From Panicum virgatum (lineage: Eukaryota > Streptophyta > Magnoliopsida > Poales > Poaceae): a stretch of DNA of 64,000 bases. Positions 21,065 to 34,414 of this stretch are shown in pieces. The stretch covers positions 18,824,933 through 18,888,932 of the forward strand of contig NC_053148.1 in NCBI RefSeq assembly GCF_016808335.1. The letters run 5' to 3'. A program made the translations under genes and the position numbers. Position 1 is the stretch's first letter. Each line of letters starts with the position of its first letter. The notes under the pieces were generated by a model. It was not told where the DNA came from and did not search any database. It worked only from the letters and a program-made list of their open reading frames with translations.

Positions 21065-24000
21065 ATGGTTGGATCAACTCGAGGCACCCCTAGTGCTTTT
21101 GGAGCCGGGGGGAATGGCGATCCACCTCCACCTCCTCCACCAGTGGGTATTGCTGAGGTTCTTGCCGCCCAGACGGAAATTTTGCGGCAGTTGGTTCAAG
21201 CTCAGCAACAACCGCCGGGTGGGCATCATGCTTATCAAGCACAAGAAGCGAGCTACCAAGATTTCCTCAGTACTCAGTCTCCACTGTTCACTAAAGCGGA
21301 TGAGCCTCTGGACGCGGACGCTTGGATTCGCACAATCGAGTCCAAGTTTTCTCTATTGGCTACTCCTTGTTCAGAAGCGAACAAGACTCGCTACGCCGCA
21401 CAGCAGCTTTGCGGATCAGCTCGTATGTGGTGGGATCATTACCACAGGATGCTACCGGCTGATCATGTGGTGAATTGGAATGAGTTCAAAATAGCTTTTC
21501 GGGGTCATCATATTCCAGCTGGACTTCTTGACCGTAAGCTCAACGAGTTCTTGGCCTTAACTCAGGGCACTCGTACTGTAGTGCTGTATGCCCGGGCATT
21601 CAATTAATTGTGTCAATATGCTGGACATCACGCGGATACTGACGCTAAGAAGCGTGAACACTTCAGTCGAGGCCTTAGCACCAAGTTACAAGAAAGGCTA
21701 AATCTTGTCAGTGCAAACTCTTTCAATGAATTGGTGAATATGGCTATCTCCCAGGAGGATCTTATTTTTGCACACTGCGCTGAAAAGAAGCGCAAGGCAC
21801 CTGATGTACCCTCGAGTGCCTCTGCACCGAGGTATCGCCTTGTGCAGAATAACCCACCCGCACCCTCTCAGAAGGCCCCTCAGCCAGGGCGTTGGATTAT
21901 TCGTTCTCCTCAACAGCAGCAGCAGACTCGATTCGGGCTACCTCAGCAAGCTCGATTTGCACCTCAGCAGCAGCAGATCGGCCCTAGGCCGAGTACTCAG
22001 CAAGCCGCTCGCCCTGACAACAATAACCGCTATTTCAAATGCGGGAGTCCGGATCACTTTGCCAAGATGTGCCCCCAGGCGGGACAATCTCAAGGGCAGG
22101 CTTCTCGCAGAAATGATCAGAACAAGGGCAAAAAACCAACCATTCAAGTCAGGCAGGGCCGACTCAATTTCACCAACTTGGCTGACCTTCCAGCGGGAGA
22201 ACCAATTATGTCGGGTACCTTCTCTATAAACCATCACCCCGCAGTTATCTTATTCGATTCTGGTGCATCTCATAGCTTCATTAGTTCTAAATTTGGAGCA
22301 AAAGTTGGGTTAGATTTTTGTCACACCAAAGGCTCTTACATGATATCTACTCCTAGTGGTAAAGTAGCGTCCAACCAAATGGTTAGAACAGCACCGCTTA
22401 AGTTGGGTAGTGAAACGATTTCAACCGATTTAATCCTATTACCACTAGAAGGAATTGATGTTATTCTAGGAATGGATTGGATGAAAAGACATGGGGTATT
22501 GTTAGATATCTTTTCCCGAGCCGTTGAAATAAATTCTCCAACTCATGGTCATTCGGTCCTATATTTACCTCATCACCCATGCAACAACTCTTGTGCCTAT
22601 GCCATGAAAGATATTCGCCTCGAAGATATTCCTATAGTCCATGAGTATGCAGATGTGTTTCTGGATGACTTGCCGGGTATGCCACCAGACCGAGATATCG
22701 AATTTGTTATTGAACTTCAGCCTGGTACAGCACCTATTTCAAAAAGGCCGTACCGAATGCCGCCTAAAGAATTGGCTGAACTAAAAATCCAGCTGCAAGA
22801 ACTTCTGGACAAGGGTTTTATTCGCCCAAGTGCTTCACCTTGGGGCTGTCCAGCATTGTTCGTAAAGAAGAAGGATGACAGTCTGAGGTTGTGTGTTGAC
22901 TACCGGCCTCTTCATGCGGTGACCATCAAAAATAAATATCCACTTCCCCGCATTGATGTACTATTTGATCAGTTGGCTGGAGCAAAGATCTTCTCCAAGA
23001 TTGATCTTCGATCGGGGTATCATCAAATTAAAATCAGGCCTTGCGATATTCCCAAGACCGCTTTCTCAACCAGATAAGGCCTCTATGAATATTTGGTTAT
23101 GTCTTTCGGTCTCACCAATGCTCCAGCTTATTTCATGTATCTCATGAACTCGGTATTCATGCCGGAACTCGACAAGTTTGTCGTGGTTTTTATTGATGAC
23201 ATTCTGATCTATTCCAAGAATGAGGCAGAACATGAACAACACATGTGTATTGTTCTTCAATGTCTCAGAGAGCATAAGCTGTACGCAAAATTCTCCAAGT
23301 GTGAATTCTAGCTGGACACAGTCAAATTTCTGGGTCACACTATATCCAGTGAAGGCATCTCAGTTGACTCCAGCAAAGTACAAGAAGTGATGGACTAGAA
23401 ACCTCCTACTTCAGTTCATCAGATTCGCAGTTTTCTCGGATTGGCAGGGTATTACCGCAGATTTATTCCGGACTTCTCCAGAATTGCAAAACCCATGACA
23501 GAACTACTAAGGAAGGATGTCAAGTTTAAATGGGATGCGAAGTGCGATGAAGCATTCCATACATTAAGAGCACATCTAACCACAGCACCAGTCTTGGCTC
23601 AACCTGACAACAATAAACCCTACGAGGTTTATTGTGCTGCTTCAGGTACTGGTCTTGGTTGTGTTTTAATGCAAGACAATCGGGTTATAGCATATGCTTC
23701 CCGAGCTCTTCGGCCACACGAGCTAAATTATCCCACTCATGATCTTGAGCTAGCCGCAGTTATTCATGCTCTCAAGATTTGGAAACATTATCTTATGGGC
23801 ACTCATTGCAATATCTATACCGACCATAAGAGTCTCAAATACATTTTCACCCAAAGTGAGCTGAATATGAGGCAACGAAGATGGCTGGAATTAATCAAAG
23901 ATTATGACCTGGAAGTTCATTATCATCCGGGCAAAGCTAATGTCGTAGCCAATGCGCTCAGTCGCAAGATTCACTGCAATTGCCTTTCAGTGGAGTCGTA

Positions 24001-25553
24001 TAATGACACATTGTGTGCTGAAATGCAAAAGCTGAAATTGGAAATCATTCCTCAGGGTTCTCTGACTCATATTTCTGTGGAACCAACACGGTATGACAAG
24101 GTCATCATGGCACAATTACATGACAAAAGTGTTGGTATCATCAAACAGAAAAGTATTAGAAGGTGAAAATAAATACAAGTGTTTCCGTGTGGACCATAAA
24201 GGAATCTTGTGGTTCGAGGATCGCCTAGTCGTTCCCAAAAATCATGAGTTGTGGAAACAAATCATGGACGAAGCACATCTCTCTAAATTTTCTATTCATC
24301 CGGGTAGCACCAAGATGTATCAAGATCTCAGACAAAATTTCTGGTGGACTCGCATGAAGAGAGAGATTGCCAAATATGTCGCAGAGTGTGACACATGTCA
24401 GAGAGTGAAAGCTAGTCACTTGAAAGTTGCTGGAACTCTCCAACCTCTGCCAATTCCGTCTTGGAAATTAGAAGATATCAGTATGGATTTCATCGTGGGC
24501 TTACCGAATACCTCTCAGCATCATGACTCCATTTGGGTCATTGTCGACAGGCTCACAAAGACCGCTCATTTTATTCCAAGGCATACTGAATATCGAGCCA
24601 AGAAATATGCCGAAATCTATATCGATCGAATTGTCTGTCTACATGGTGTACCCAAAACTATTATCTCGGATCGTGGTCCTCAGTTTGTGGCAACATTTTG
24701 GGAGCAGCTCCAAGAAGCTCTCGGAACTAAATTAATTCGAAGCACAGCTTACCATCCACAGACTGACGGACAGACCGAAAGGGTGAATCAAATTCTCGAG
24801 GACATGCTTCGAGCATGTGTCATCCATTATGACAAGAACTGGGACAAATGTTTATCCTTGGCTGAGTTTTCTTATAACAATAGCTATCAGGCTAGTATGA
24901 AGATGGCACCATTCGAGGCCTTGTATGGTCGACGGTGTTGAACTCCTTTGAATTGGTCTCAGACTGGACAACGTTAAATATTTGGACCCGAATTAGTGGT
25001 CGAGGCTGAGGAAAAAGTAAAAATAGTACAAGCAAATCTCCGAGCAGCTCAGTCTCGGCAAAAGAGTTATTTTGATAAAAGAAGGGATCCCTTGAAGTTC
25101 ATGGTTGGTGACCACATTTATTTACGAGTATCACCAACTCGAGGCATTCAATGCTTCGGAATCAAGGGTAAGCTAGCACCTCGCTATGTCGGGCCATATG
25201 AAATCATTAAAGAATGTGGACCCGTGGCTTATCGTCTGCGACTTCCTTCACGACTCGCAGCCATCCATGATGTTTTCCACATATCACAACTCAAGAAATG
25301 TGTCCGAGTTCCGACCGAAATTATCGATCAACAGGAAATTTTAGTGGAGCCCGATCTCTCTTATACCGAATATCCACTTAGAATTCTGGATCAAAAAGAG
25401 AGAGGTACTCGTCGAAAGGTGGTAAAAATGTATAAAATTCAGTGGTCTCATCACACTGAAGAAGAAGCCACTTGGGAGACGGAAGATTATCTTAATCGAC
25501 ATTATCCGGGTTTTCTTAGCTCCACCTCAGGTATCTCATTTTTCCCTACATAA
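21065..25553 (+). pseudogene. gag-pol: Tekay-B gag-pol with chromodomain (broken)
   Basis: A single gag-pol frame, ATG at 21065. Gag core: RMWWDHYHRMLPADHVV (about 21423-21474). Zinc knuckle [15 protein letters not shown] (about 22031-22075) has Tyr where the first Cys is expected. Protease [11 protein letters not shown] (about 22253-22285). RT with [12 protein letters not shown] and FIDDIL (about 23189-23206). RNase H reads [10 protein letters not shown], Ala for the catalytic Asp, and [10 protein letters not shown]. Integrase has [26 protein letters not shown] and QTDGQTERVNQ. Chromodomain IQWSHHTEEEATWE (about 25438-25480). Breaks: TAA 21605, TAA 23075, TAG 23309, TAG 23396, a frameshift near 24120-24170, TGA 24939 and TAA 24975. 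Not functional as it stands. Confidence 0.93.
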
Positions 25554-25588
25554 ATTCAATCATCCAATCTCGGGGCGAGATTCTTTTT

Positions 25589-25600
25589 AAGGGGGGTAGG
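25589..25600 (+). promoter_or_regulatory. Tekay-B polypurine tract
   Basis: aaggggggtagg, one base before the TG of the 3' LTR. Confidence 0.88.
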
Positions 25601-25601
25601 T

Positions 25602-28600
25602 TGTGACACCTCAGGTGTCAGTACATTTAAATACAGATCACTATACCCTTTTAAACTTAAAAGGAAAATGTGGGAAATTAAGTCAAAGAGGAGAGGTCAA
25701 ATAAAAGTCAAAGTATATAAGAGGAATTAAAGGAGAAAGAAAAAGGAGTGAAAAGCTACTCAAATTTCAATTAAAAAATGTGCACAAAATTTTGGTTGCT
25801 CATGAGAGGTACTTCAATTGACATGTGCTCAATTGAACTTCAGCCAAAAACCAACCAAAAATTGAATAAAACCAAAGCCCTTTTGTGCAAGATTGAAAAT
25901 TTACCAATAGTTCAAAATGTGAGTTTCAAATGAAAATTTGCACAACACAAAAGTTGTAGATATTAAATAGTTATGCAAAATTGGTATTCAACACTTTTTC
26001 ATTTGAGCCCTCTAAGAAGGAGATATTTATAGTTTACCGAGAGGTCCCTGAATTTTCAGAAATCACAAACAAGCCCTCACCTCCATCTCTCTCCTCTCGG
26101 CTGTTCTGTTTCGCCCGCCGCCCGCCGTACGCCGCCAGTGGACCTCGTCCATGGCGCGTCCGCAGCCAAGTGGACCCAGGGGAGCGCTCCAGTGCCACCT
26201 GGCCTGCCCCTTGGCACCTCCCCACGCTAACACGCGTCCGTGGCGTCCTCCCGAGCCGCCACGCCACCCCGCCATGCGCAGCGCCGCCTACTCACTCCGC
26301 CTGCTCGTCGTCGAGTCGCCTAGGACCAAATCAACCTCCCCCAGACGCCACTCCCCTCGTCCAGTTGCTCTCCGGGCTATAAGTGGCCCCAGAGCCCCGC
26401 CGTCGCGCGACTTCCCCTTCTTCTCCCTCCTTCCACCGTCCGCCATGGCCGGCGAGATCTAGCTCACGCGGACCGGCCACCACAGCCCCGCATTGCTCCA
26501 TCCAACCACCCCAGCATCTTTGCCACACCCCAGTTAAGCTCCACGCGCACGGAATCAAACCCAAACCTATTCCCGTCGCCGTTCCCCTTCCGCGCCGCCG
26601 CCGGCGAGCTCGGGCTCACCGCGGACTGGCCCACCCAGAGGGAGACCGTGCACGAAAGCTACCCCAGGAGCTTCCTCATGCTCTCGCAATGCTCATGCGC
26701 GCGACGTTCCTCTACGTCGAGCCCTCCTTCGCCTACAACGCCGGCGACCCGAACTTCACCTCCGCCATTGACGCCGACGAGCTTGCTTCCGGTCACCGTG
26801 CACTCGAACGCCGACCTGGGTAGGTGTTCCTCGACCTCCTCTCTCTCACGCGCCTCCCCGTTGCAGCCCCGGTAAGCCCTGCCTAGCAGAACACCACCAG
26901 CAAGATGCAACAGCGGAGAAGGCCGGCGAAGGACCTGGTTGTAATTTTTTTTTGCTCAAGGGTGTGTTTGCAAGATTTCCAGTGTTTGTCAGTGAATTTC
27001 TAAAATGCTAAAAAAATCACAGAAAAATCGTAAAAATGCAAACTCAACGGATCTGGAATCCTTGTAACAAGGTCTACAAATTTTGTAACAGTGAAGTCTG
27101 CAGAAACTCTACCAAATTTAATCTATGAAAAAGAATAAGAAAATCAACCCATGCATGTTCAGGAAGTTCCACTCAACAAACGACCTTGATTTTTGAATAT
27201 GTTATCACTGATGGAATATTAAGCTCACAGTAAAAAGATGCCACCCAACCAAAATAGTTATCATGACGGAACAATCAAGATTCTCTAATCTATTGTTGAC
27301 ATTCAAGATTTAATACTGGAAAACATATACCTAACCTTGCTCTGGAATTTCTACTACATGCATGTGTAACTGAAACCTTGTTAATCCATAAATTTCAGAT
27401 TTATTAGAGCTCAGTTGCTATATATCATGTGTAATGCTTGTTCAATCAACTTAATTCATCATATATAGTTTTTATGCTCAGAAAAATCTATATTTATTTC
27501 TAAAGTCTCACTTTCATTCTGTGATCCTGCCTGAAAAATTTGAGCTACAGTTACTGAGTTTTGCTTTAGTTAAAAATCATGCTTAGCATCTCATGGTTAG
27601 ATTTACCATTTTTGTTCTGAGTAAAATAGGCCGTATCTGATCAAGATTTTTGGACATATTCTTAGTTAGATTTTATTCTCGCTATAATAAAAATTTCACA
27701 TGCAGTAATGATCAAATGAACTTTGAAAAATTTATGCTAACTCATGAAAAGTTAACTACATAACTAATTTATCTTGATGATATAAAGCTTGATAATTTTT
27801 GTGGAATATGTTTAGCTTATGTCTAGGCTCTGGTAAAAATTTGAGGACCATATTCCTAGTGTAACTCTCTGTAGAATTAATCTTAGTAATGGCTTGCTAA
27901 AATTGTTCATTTTGTCACCTCTGTTGTATAAGTGAATAAAATCTGGAAAAATTACATTACTGAGTAGATGCTTTATAGATGCTCCCATAAAATTTGTAGT
28001 ACCAGAACCCATGTCAAACGTTCTGTGCAAAAAGGTGAAGTAACTAGAGTAATCTACTTACATGTTTTGTTATGGTTAATTGCTTTATGGTTAGATGCTG
28101 AAATTTATGCCATAGATGCTAGAGTATCTGATCTGTGCTACTTTAATTTTTCATCAATAGATCATGAGTATATTTGTTGTTATGAAATAGGGAAAGCATG
28201 CTATGTTTTAATGATAAAATGAAAACCAAAACCCACACTCATTCATGAAGAAGCATAGTTATGTTTACTACTCCATAAATGACTGCCCATGAAAGGAAAT
28301 ATTGAGATCATCACTGAATTAACTTTTGTTGAACTACAACTTTATCGTGAAGGAAAGAATTCGTTATCCATGAGTAACTCATAAATCTTGCATTGCATAT
28401 AGAAGCGGTTAATCTTGCTGACAGAGAATACGAGCTGGTGCCCGCGGACTCTCGTGTTGATCAGGAAGTTAATTTGAACTGTGATAACTTATCTCAAGAC
28501 CTGGGCCAAGCTCCAGAGGTTTTTCTACCTGACAGTGCCCAAGAAGGCAAGCCCCGGTGCATAATGCCTTTATTTTCCGAGTTATTATTCATCTATCTAT

Positions 28601-29991
28601 TTATAATGTGTTGTAATAATTTTATTTCTGCATTTAAGTTTTCTAGGCGTTGATCGAAAACCTTAGATGCATGATCCCTAGGTACCTATGTTTGATATCC
28701 GGATCTTTTTATCGACTAGTTGCCAAGCTAATTAAGTACGGTAGAAGCCGAGGGGTTTCCTGCCTCTCGCGAGCAAATAGGAATTTTACTGACTTTAATT
28801 CCTGCTGAAATATAAGGACAACGGGCGGGGTTGTGTAGTTGTGATACCCCGCTGTTGTAGTCAAAAATGGATAAGGTCGCGGTGTGTGGCTCATTTCGTT
28901 AAGCGTTTGAAAGTACTAGCTACATGCCGAGAAATATGGTAATCGGTAAGCTTAAGTACCTGATTGGACCGGTGAGTGGAACGACCATTCACCCTCTTGG
29001 TAGAAGTAGGTTTTATTTTTGTCCGGACGTACGGGTGTAGAGTGGTCGGACTCTGTAGTCGGGGAGGGTGACCCAGATCCACAGACTGGAAAGAAAGGGG
29101 AAAAGTTGCGTGGGTGAAAGAGGCGTCGATCCCCATGTGTGTGTGTTAGGTTCCCCTGGCCAGGTTGAAATTTGATTCAGAATCGTCCGCCTCTCACGGC
29201 ATGAGATTGCTTAAAGTTTTCGGTCACATAGAGTAACAAGTGGAACAAATGTTGATAATACTGCTGTATGATTAAATGTATGCTCTACCATGCTTGAGTA
29301 GAGTTAGTTGCAAACTTAGACTGATTAACTCCCACTAGAAAATGGCTAAGTAAAACCTGAAAGTAAGGACCAACTCTTAGTAGCATTTTTGGCAAAACAA
29401 ACCCCACCAACCAAAAAAGCCTTGCATGTCTAGTTATCGGACTATGTTATATCCGGTGATGGGTAAGTCTTGCTGAGTATTAGTATACTCAGCCGCTTGT
29501 GGCACTGTTTTTCAGGTACTAACTTCGAAGATCTGTTTGCAAGTCTTACTTGGCCGTGTACCTTGCCTCCGGGCTGGTCTGTTGAGTGGGATGGCCCTTC
29601 AGCTGGTGCTGACCACCCTCCCGCTGAGTGACGCTTTTCGTATGGGCTTTATCGATGCATCACACTTATCGCTAGTAGTCATTTACTCATTCCGCTGAAA
29701 TAATGAGACTTGAATAATTTGTGTAGTTCGGAATTCTATAGTACTTTGCTACTCTGAACATGGTTTGCAATAAATTTTCCTTTCCGCTGCAAACTTTGAG
29801 TTGTATGAGATGATCTGTGTTGTAATCTCTGGGCTCACCTTCGTGTGAGTGTTGTCTGCTGATCCTGGAATAGCGTGGCTTTTATCGAGGCTTCACTCGA
29901 GGAACTATCGGTGAGTGCCAAGTTGGGTCAGAGTTGCTTAGCAACAAAGATCAGTGCACCCGGGCCCAGTAGTTTGGGTGGTTCCGCCACA
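25602..29991 (+). repeat. Tekay-B 3' LTR (4390 bp)
   Basis: TGTGACACCT to TTCCGCCACA. TATA at 26378-26385, block B 28403-28546 (open), hairpin 29472-29493 and block C 29516-29631 (open). This copy therefore has both mini-gene blocks free of stops. A GC-rich reading frame over the leader (to 26823) is open here but stopped twice in the 5' LTR. Confidence 0.92.
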
Positions 29992-29996
29992 CACCC

Positions 29997-32715
29997 CGCC
30001 CCCGCAGCCACCACCGCAACCCTAGCACCGCCACCACCCCGCTCTGTCGCGCAGAGGCACTGCGCCACCGCAGGCACGCTGCTCCGCCACACCCCAGCCC
30101 CACCGGAGTTGCGCAGCAGCCTCACCTTGACTCCAGGAAGCCTCCCGAGCACCTTGCCTCGACCATAGCCCACGCAAATGACGGAATCGCACCGGACTTC
30201 ATCTCAGGTTAGATCGGTCCGCTGCCGCAATTCCTCACCGTCGGCCATCTCCGAGCCTCCCTGACCCCCGTGGCACCATCGTAGGACCACCTTGATCCGA
30301 ACTGTGGAGCCCAGAAGCCGGAGCACCCCTGCAGCAGCTTCCTCCGCGAGCGCCGTGTCGCCCTCACCGCCGGTCAGCGTCACCGACCCCCCTGTACGCC
30401 AAATCATCCTGACCTGAGCCCTCGGTAAGCTCCAGCCCATTTCCCCGGTCCTTTTGGCGCGAGAACTTGTAGGTCGTAACCCCTGGAGCCCTTAGAACAT
30501 CGCACGCCGGCGGGCGCCGCCGCGCAGATCCGCCCCCTTCGCCGCACACGCTGTTCCGAGCCCCGAGCCGCCTCCTTGTTGCCTCCAGTGGATCACGCAT
30601 GGCGTGAGGAGCATCCCCGACCCATGCCCGCTCCATTTTGACCCCGGGAAGGCCGAGTTCCGCCAACTCCGGCGAAGCCCTACCGCGGAACACTTGTTCC
30701 GGCGAGCCGCGCCGCCGCCCGCGCGCCCAAGCAACCCTGGCCGCCCGATCCCGCATGGACAACCCAGATTAGATCGTGCCCCGTTTAGATCTGAGCTGCC
30801 ATATCTGAATCCGATGGCCCAGATTAGAAGATACCCCTTCGCCCTGGCATTTTTGCTAAAGAGCCCCTGACTTTTTAGGGAATCAACCCGCGTTCCTTCT
30901 TAGTTCAAAAGAATTTCCAGAAAGGCCCAGTTTTTAACGTTTAGACCCCTGTGGTTTTCCCTTTATAAACCCACCGTCCAGCCCCTATGTTTTTATGCGT
31001 TGACCCCCAGATCTATCCTTTAATTACGTATAGGTCCCTGGTTTTTGCGCAGAAACCCCTAGAAACTCTGTTTTCTTACAGTTTAGCCCCTAGATCTTAT
31101 TTTAAGCCTAGATTTCGCGTTCTAGATCCGTTTTAGGTGTTCTTTATGTCCACGCGATCGTTGTAACGCGTAGAATAGTCTTAGCTTAGTTTTGTTTGCT
31201 TTTTTTATGTATTGTTGTACTATTTCTTAGTGTTTTCTCTTGTTTGCATGTATGTGTATGTGCTGGACTTTTTTTGGCATTGCGATCGTGAGTAGACGTT
31301 GATCCTTCGGAGGAGTACCAGTACCCGGAGCAGCCACCATCTTCAGAGCAGATTGAGTAGCAGGAGAACTTTGAGGAAGGCAAGTATAACATGAACACCA
31401 CCTATCACTTTTAAACACATTCTCATACTGCATTTTAATATTGTATGCCTATAAGGATTTTCCAAGACACTTTATATCCTTTATATATATCCCTTGGGTT
31501 GCATTTTGGTTAGTTGTGCTAGGTGCCGTGCTATAACACACTTGGTCCTTTTTAATTAATTTGATTAATAGTATATGCAACTTAATTTTGAGAGTGTCCC
31601 TCTGTGTTCTGTGCTTGAGTGGCTCACGTCTCGTTAAAATTGGTTTTTCTAGAAACATGGTTTAGGGGGCCAGCACGGTGCTTAGTGCTTGGTTGGCCAC
31701 TCTCCCTAAGGACTGGTTCATAGAGCGACAACCTGGGACAACAGCGCTACCACAAGACTGGAATGGGATGGTCTTGGCTTACTAATTAGGTCTTTTTGGT
31801 TTGGAGTAACTTACCTGCGGGGCAAGGGTGGTAAGCTTCTATGGCCCTCGTGCTGAGTGGCCTCGTCTGTGCTTTGTGTCTTGATGCCCACTAGACCTGC
31901 TCCATCGTCGCCGATCAAACCCTCGCGGCTACTCCTTACCAACGAGATTCTTTGTAACGGCCTCGTAGTGAGTTTGCTAGTCATCTCACCTACGGAAGTG
32001 TGATGAAAAACTAGCCTAGCTCACGACTTGTGGGTAAAGATGTGCAACCTCTGCAGAGTGTAAAACTGGTATACTAGCCGTGCTCACGGTCATGAGCGGC
32101 CCAGATCCTCCTTTTGATTAGTGGGGTTATCTTCCTTTGATTAGGAGGGTTCCCCGGGTGGTTTGGTTCTCAGTAGTTCATAATTAATTTTGATTAATTT
32201 CTATGTAACTGGGTTTATGGTAATTCATCCACTTGTAGTAATTAGCTTTAATAAAATTTTGCCAAGATTAAAAGCTAATGTAGTTGAGTCAGCCAACCTT
32301 AGAGCCTCAGAGTTTGTGTTATACTTGTTGAGTACAAGTTGTGTACTCACTCTTGCCTACTGTACTCTTTTCCTCTTGTTCTCTTTGGGGACACCCTACT
32401 GCTGCTCAGTTCCCGGCGACGCGGAGGAGTTCACCCAGAGCTACCAGGAGTACAAGGACTTCTAGGCTGTCGTCTCCCAGTCGACGTCACTGTGGCGCCC
32501 AGCTTCCGAGTTTCGTACTTGTTTTACGCTTCCGCATACTTTGTATCAGACATTTTGTCATTAATGTAATAAATAACATTCATACTCGCTTTATTATATC
32601 TTTTTACGTGATATGTGCTGTGATATACTATTCATTCTATTGTATATACGTGTGACTTGATCCTGGCATGTATATGATTGCTCGTTTTATGTCCTTTTGT
32701 AAACCGGGTGTTACA
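29997..32715 (+). repeat. LARD-A 3' LTR, right segment
   Basis: Continues the LTR broken at 13833 and ends GGGTGTTACA, followed by the tgctg duplication. It contains block B (31296-31379, stopped by TAG at 31358), a hairpin (32329-32349) and block C (32410-32465, open, ending EFTQSYQEYKDF). Confidence 0.9.
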
Positions 32716-32720
32716 TGCTG

Positions 32721-34414
32721 GCAGCCAAGATGGATCTTCTCATGGAAAAGCTGGAATCTCCGCACCAGGAGGTCAACCAGACTACTGAGTCTCAGATGAC
32801 ATGTAAGAAATGTGGCAATACTGGACACTTGGGAAAATCTTGCCCATTCACTCAAGAGGACGAGAACTCCATTGGGAACAACACTCCCAATGACTCAGAT
32901 TGTCGTCCTCAGCAAGGTTGGAATTCTAAGCCCGACCTCCCCTTCGATCAACAGCAAGGTAACAATTTTAATAATAGTTTTTAGCCCTCGCTTAAAGACG
33001 TCATGAATGGCCAAAAACAAATTAATGACAACATTAGTAAGAAATTTCTTGCTAATGATAGAATTCTTGAGTCTTTGGCTATGCAACTAGATGGGTTTAA
33101 CTCTGTTATTAAACATCAGTTGAGTTTCAATAAATTGTTAGAAACTAAAGTAACTCAACTGGCCTCATCCTGCCTTAACCATGATACGGGGAAGCTATCC
33201 GGGCAACCGGAAGTGACCCCGAAAGAAAGTCTGAGTGCGGTAGCTGTGCGGGCAAGGCAATCCGCACAGAAACCACATCTTTCGCAGGATGCAGGTATAC
33301 CATCCTGCCTTAACCATGACACGGGGAAGCTATCCGGGCAACCGGAAGTGACCCCGAAAGAAAGTGTGAATGTGGTAGTTATGCGGGCAAGACAATCCAC
33401 ACAGAAACCACATCTTCCGCAGGATGCAAGTACACGGTGGAAGACCGTAACCACCAGGAATACCTGTGCTGAAGACGGAGTGTTGGAGGAGGCCGAAGAA
33501 TCCAACACCATTGCTACCCAGGAAGACCCCATGGAAACCCCTAGAACTTCACGGGACTGTCACGATACAACCGCCTTACCATTTCTAGAGCGGAGAAGGA
33601 GGCCGGTGGTCGACGAGCAATTCGGCACGTTCGTCGAGGTAACTAAGAAGTTTTATGGCAACATACCACTTCTTGATACTATGCAGGTACCCACATACGC
33701 CAAGTATCTCAAGGATATCCTTGGCAATAAGAGGGTCCTACCGACCACCGAGGTCGTGTAGCTTACAGATGAGTGTAGCACAGCTATGCTCAATCCTCTC
33801 CTGGAGAAGAAGAAGAAACCAGGATGCCCCACCATCACATGTTCCATCGGAGCTCAACACTTTAAGCACGCTCTTTGCGATTTGCGATCAAGCAACAGCG
33901 TCATGCCAAAGGTAATTTATGATAAACTTAACCATCAGGCGCTTGCTCCTACTGCCATGTGTTTGCAGCTAGTAGACCAATCAGTTCGTCATCTCGCGGG
34001 GATCACCAAGGATATTCTGGTGAAAATACAGAATTTCTTCGTCCCCGTTGATTTTGTCATTCTTGACATGGAATGACACTGAGATCACTCTCATTTTGGG
34101 AGGCCATTCTTGAGCATGATAACATTGATGCGGGAGTTGGAGTAATCCAACTCAACATCAATGGGCAGAAGGAGAGATTCGGTTTCAAACCGAAGGATGA
34201 AAAATGCTCACAGATCAAAAGTTTCAACCGAAAGGAATCCGTGAAAGAGCTGGAGAAGCCATATTCCCTCATCAAATTCGTGGAGAATCTTCGAACTCGA
34301 GAGGAGATTAAGGTGTATAACCAACGGAACGCGAAGCGGAATATCCAATGTAGGAATTTTCTAGAATTTGGGAAGAAAGAGATCGAAGTAATTCTGCCTA
34401 CACGGAAGGTGTAG
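32721..34414 (+). pseudogene. gag-pr: Athila gag C-terminus and protease (broken)
   Basis: The gag frame resumes with the zinc knuckle CKKCGNTGHLGKSC (32802-32843). From 33003 the frame encodes a linker with a 135-bp in-frame tandem duplication (33166-33435), then FVEVTKKFYGNIPLLDTMQVP. TAG at 33759-33761 replaces an expected Gln. The protease region reads ALCDLRSSNSVMPKVIYDKL (about 33869-33928), with Arg where the active-site Gly of D-x-G/A is expected. A frameshift near 34073 follows. The frame then runs to 34414 (NINGQKERFGFKPKDEK). No RT follows. Confidence 0.82.

Larger units (their letters stand above)
13834..29991 (+). mobile_element. Tekay-B, full-length Ty3/gypsy chromovirus
   Basis: Complete element with LTRs at 13834-18201 and 25602-29991, PBS, leader, an accessory frame upstream of gag, gag-pol with chromodomain, and a polypurine tract. 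It has a 5-bp target duplication CACCC. The two LTRs are very similar over their length by eye, with scattered substitutions and small indels, suggesting a fairly young insertion. It is nested in the LARD-A 3' LTR, so it is younger than LARD-A. Confidence 0.95.
8552..32715 (+). mobile_element. LARD-A: non-autonomous element with composite family-A LTRs
   Basis: Two LTRs of about 3.7 kb flank an internal region of only 586 bp, so the element encodes no proteins for its own movement. The LTRs are the Tekay-A type plus a 325-bp left extension derived from the 3' end of pol. The element has a tRNA-iMet type PBS, a polypurine tract and a 5-bp target duplication, so it moved in this composite form using enzymes supplied in trans. 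Its 3' LTR is split at 13833/29997 by Tekay-B. Confidence 0.88.

Noticed and set aside
30364..30762. Minus-strand 130-codon frame in the LARD-A LTR (also 10009-10311)
   Set aside because: Compositional shadow; LTR transcription and all other signals are on the plus strand.
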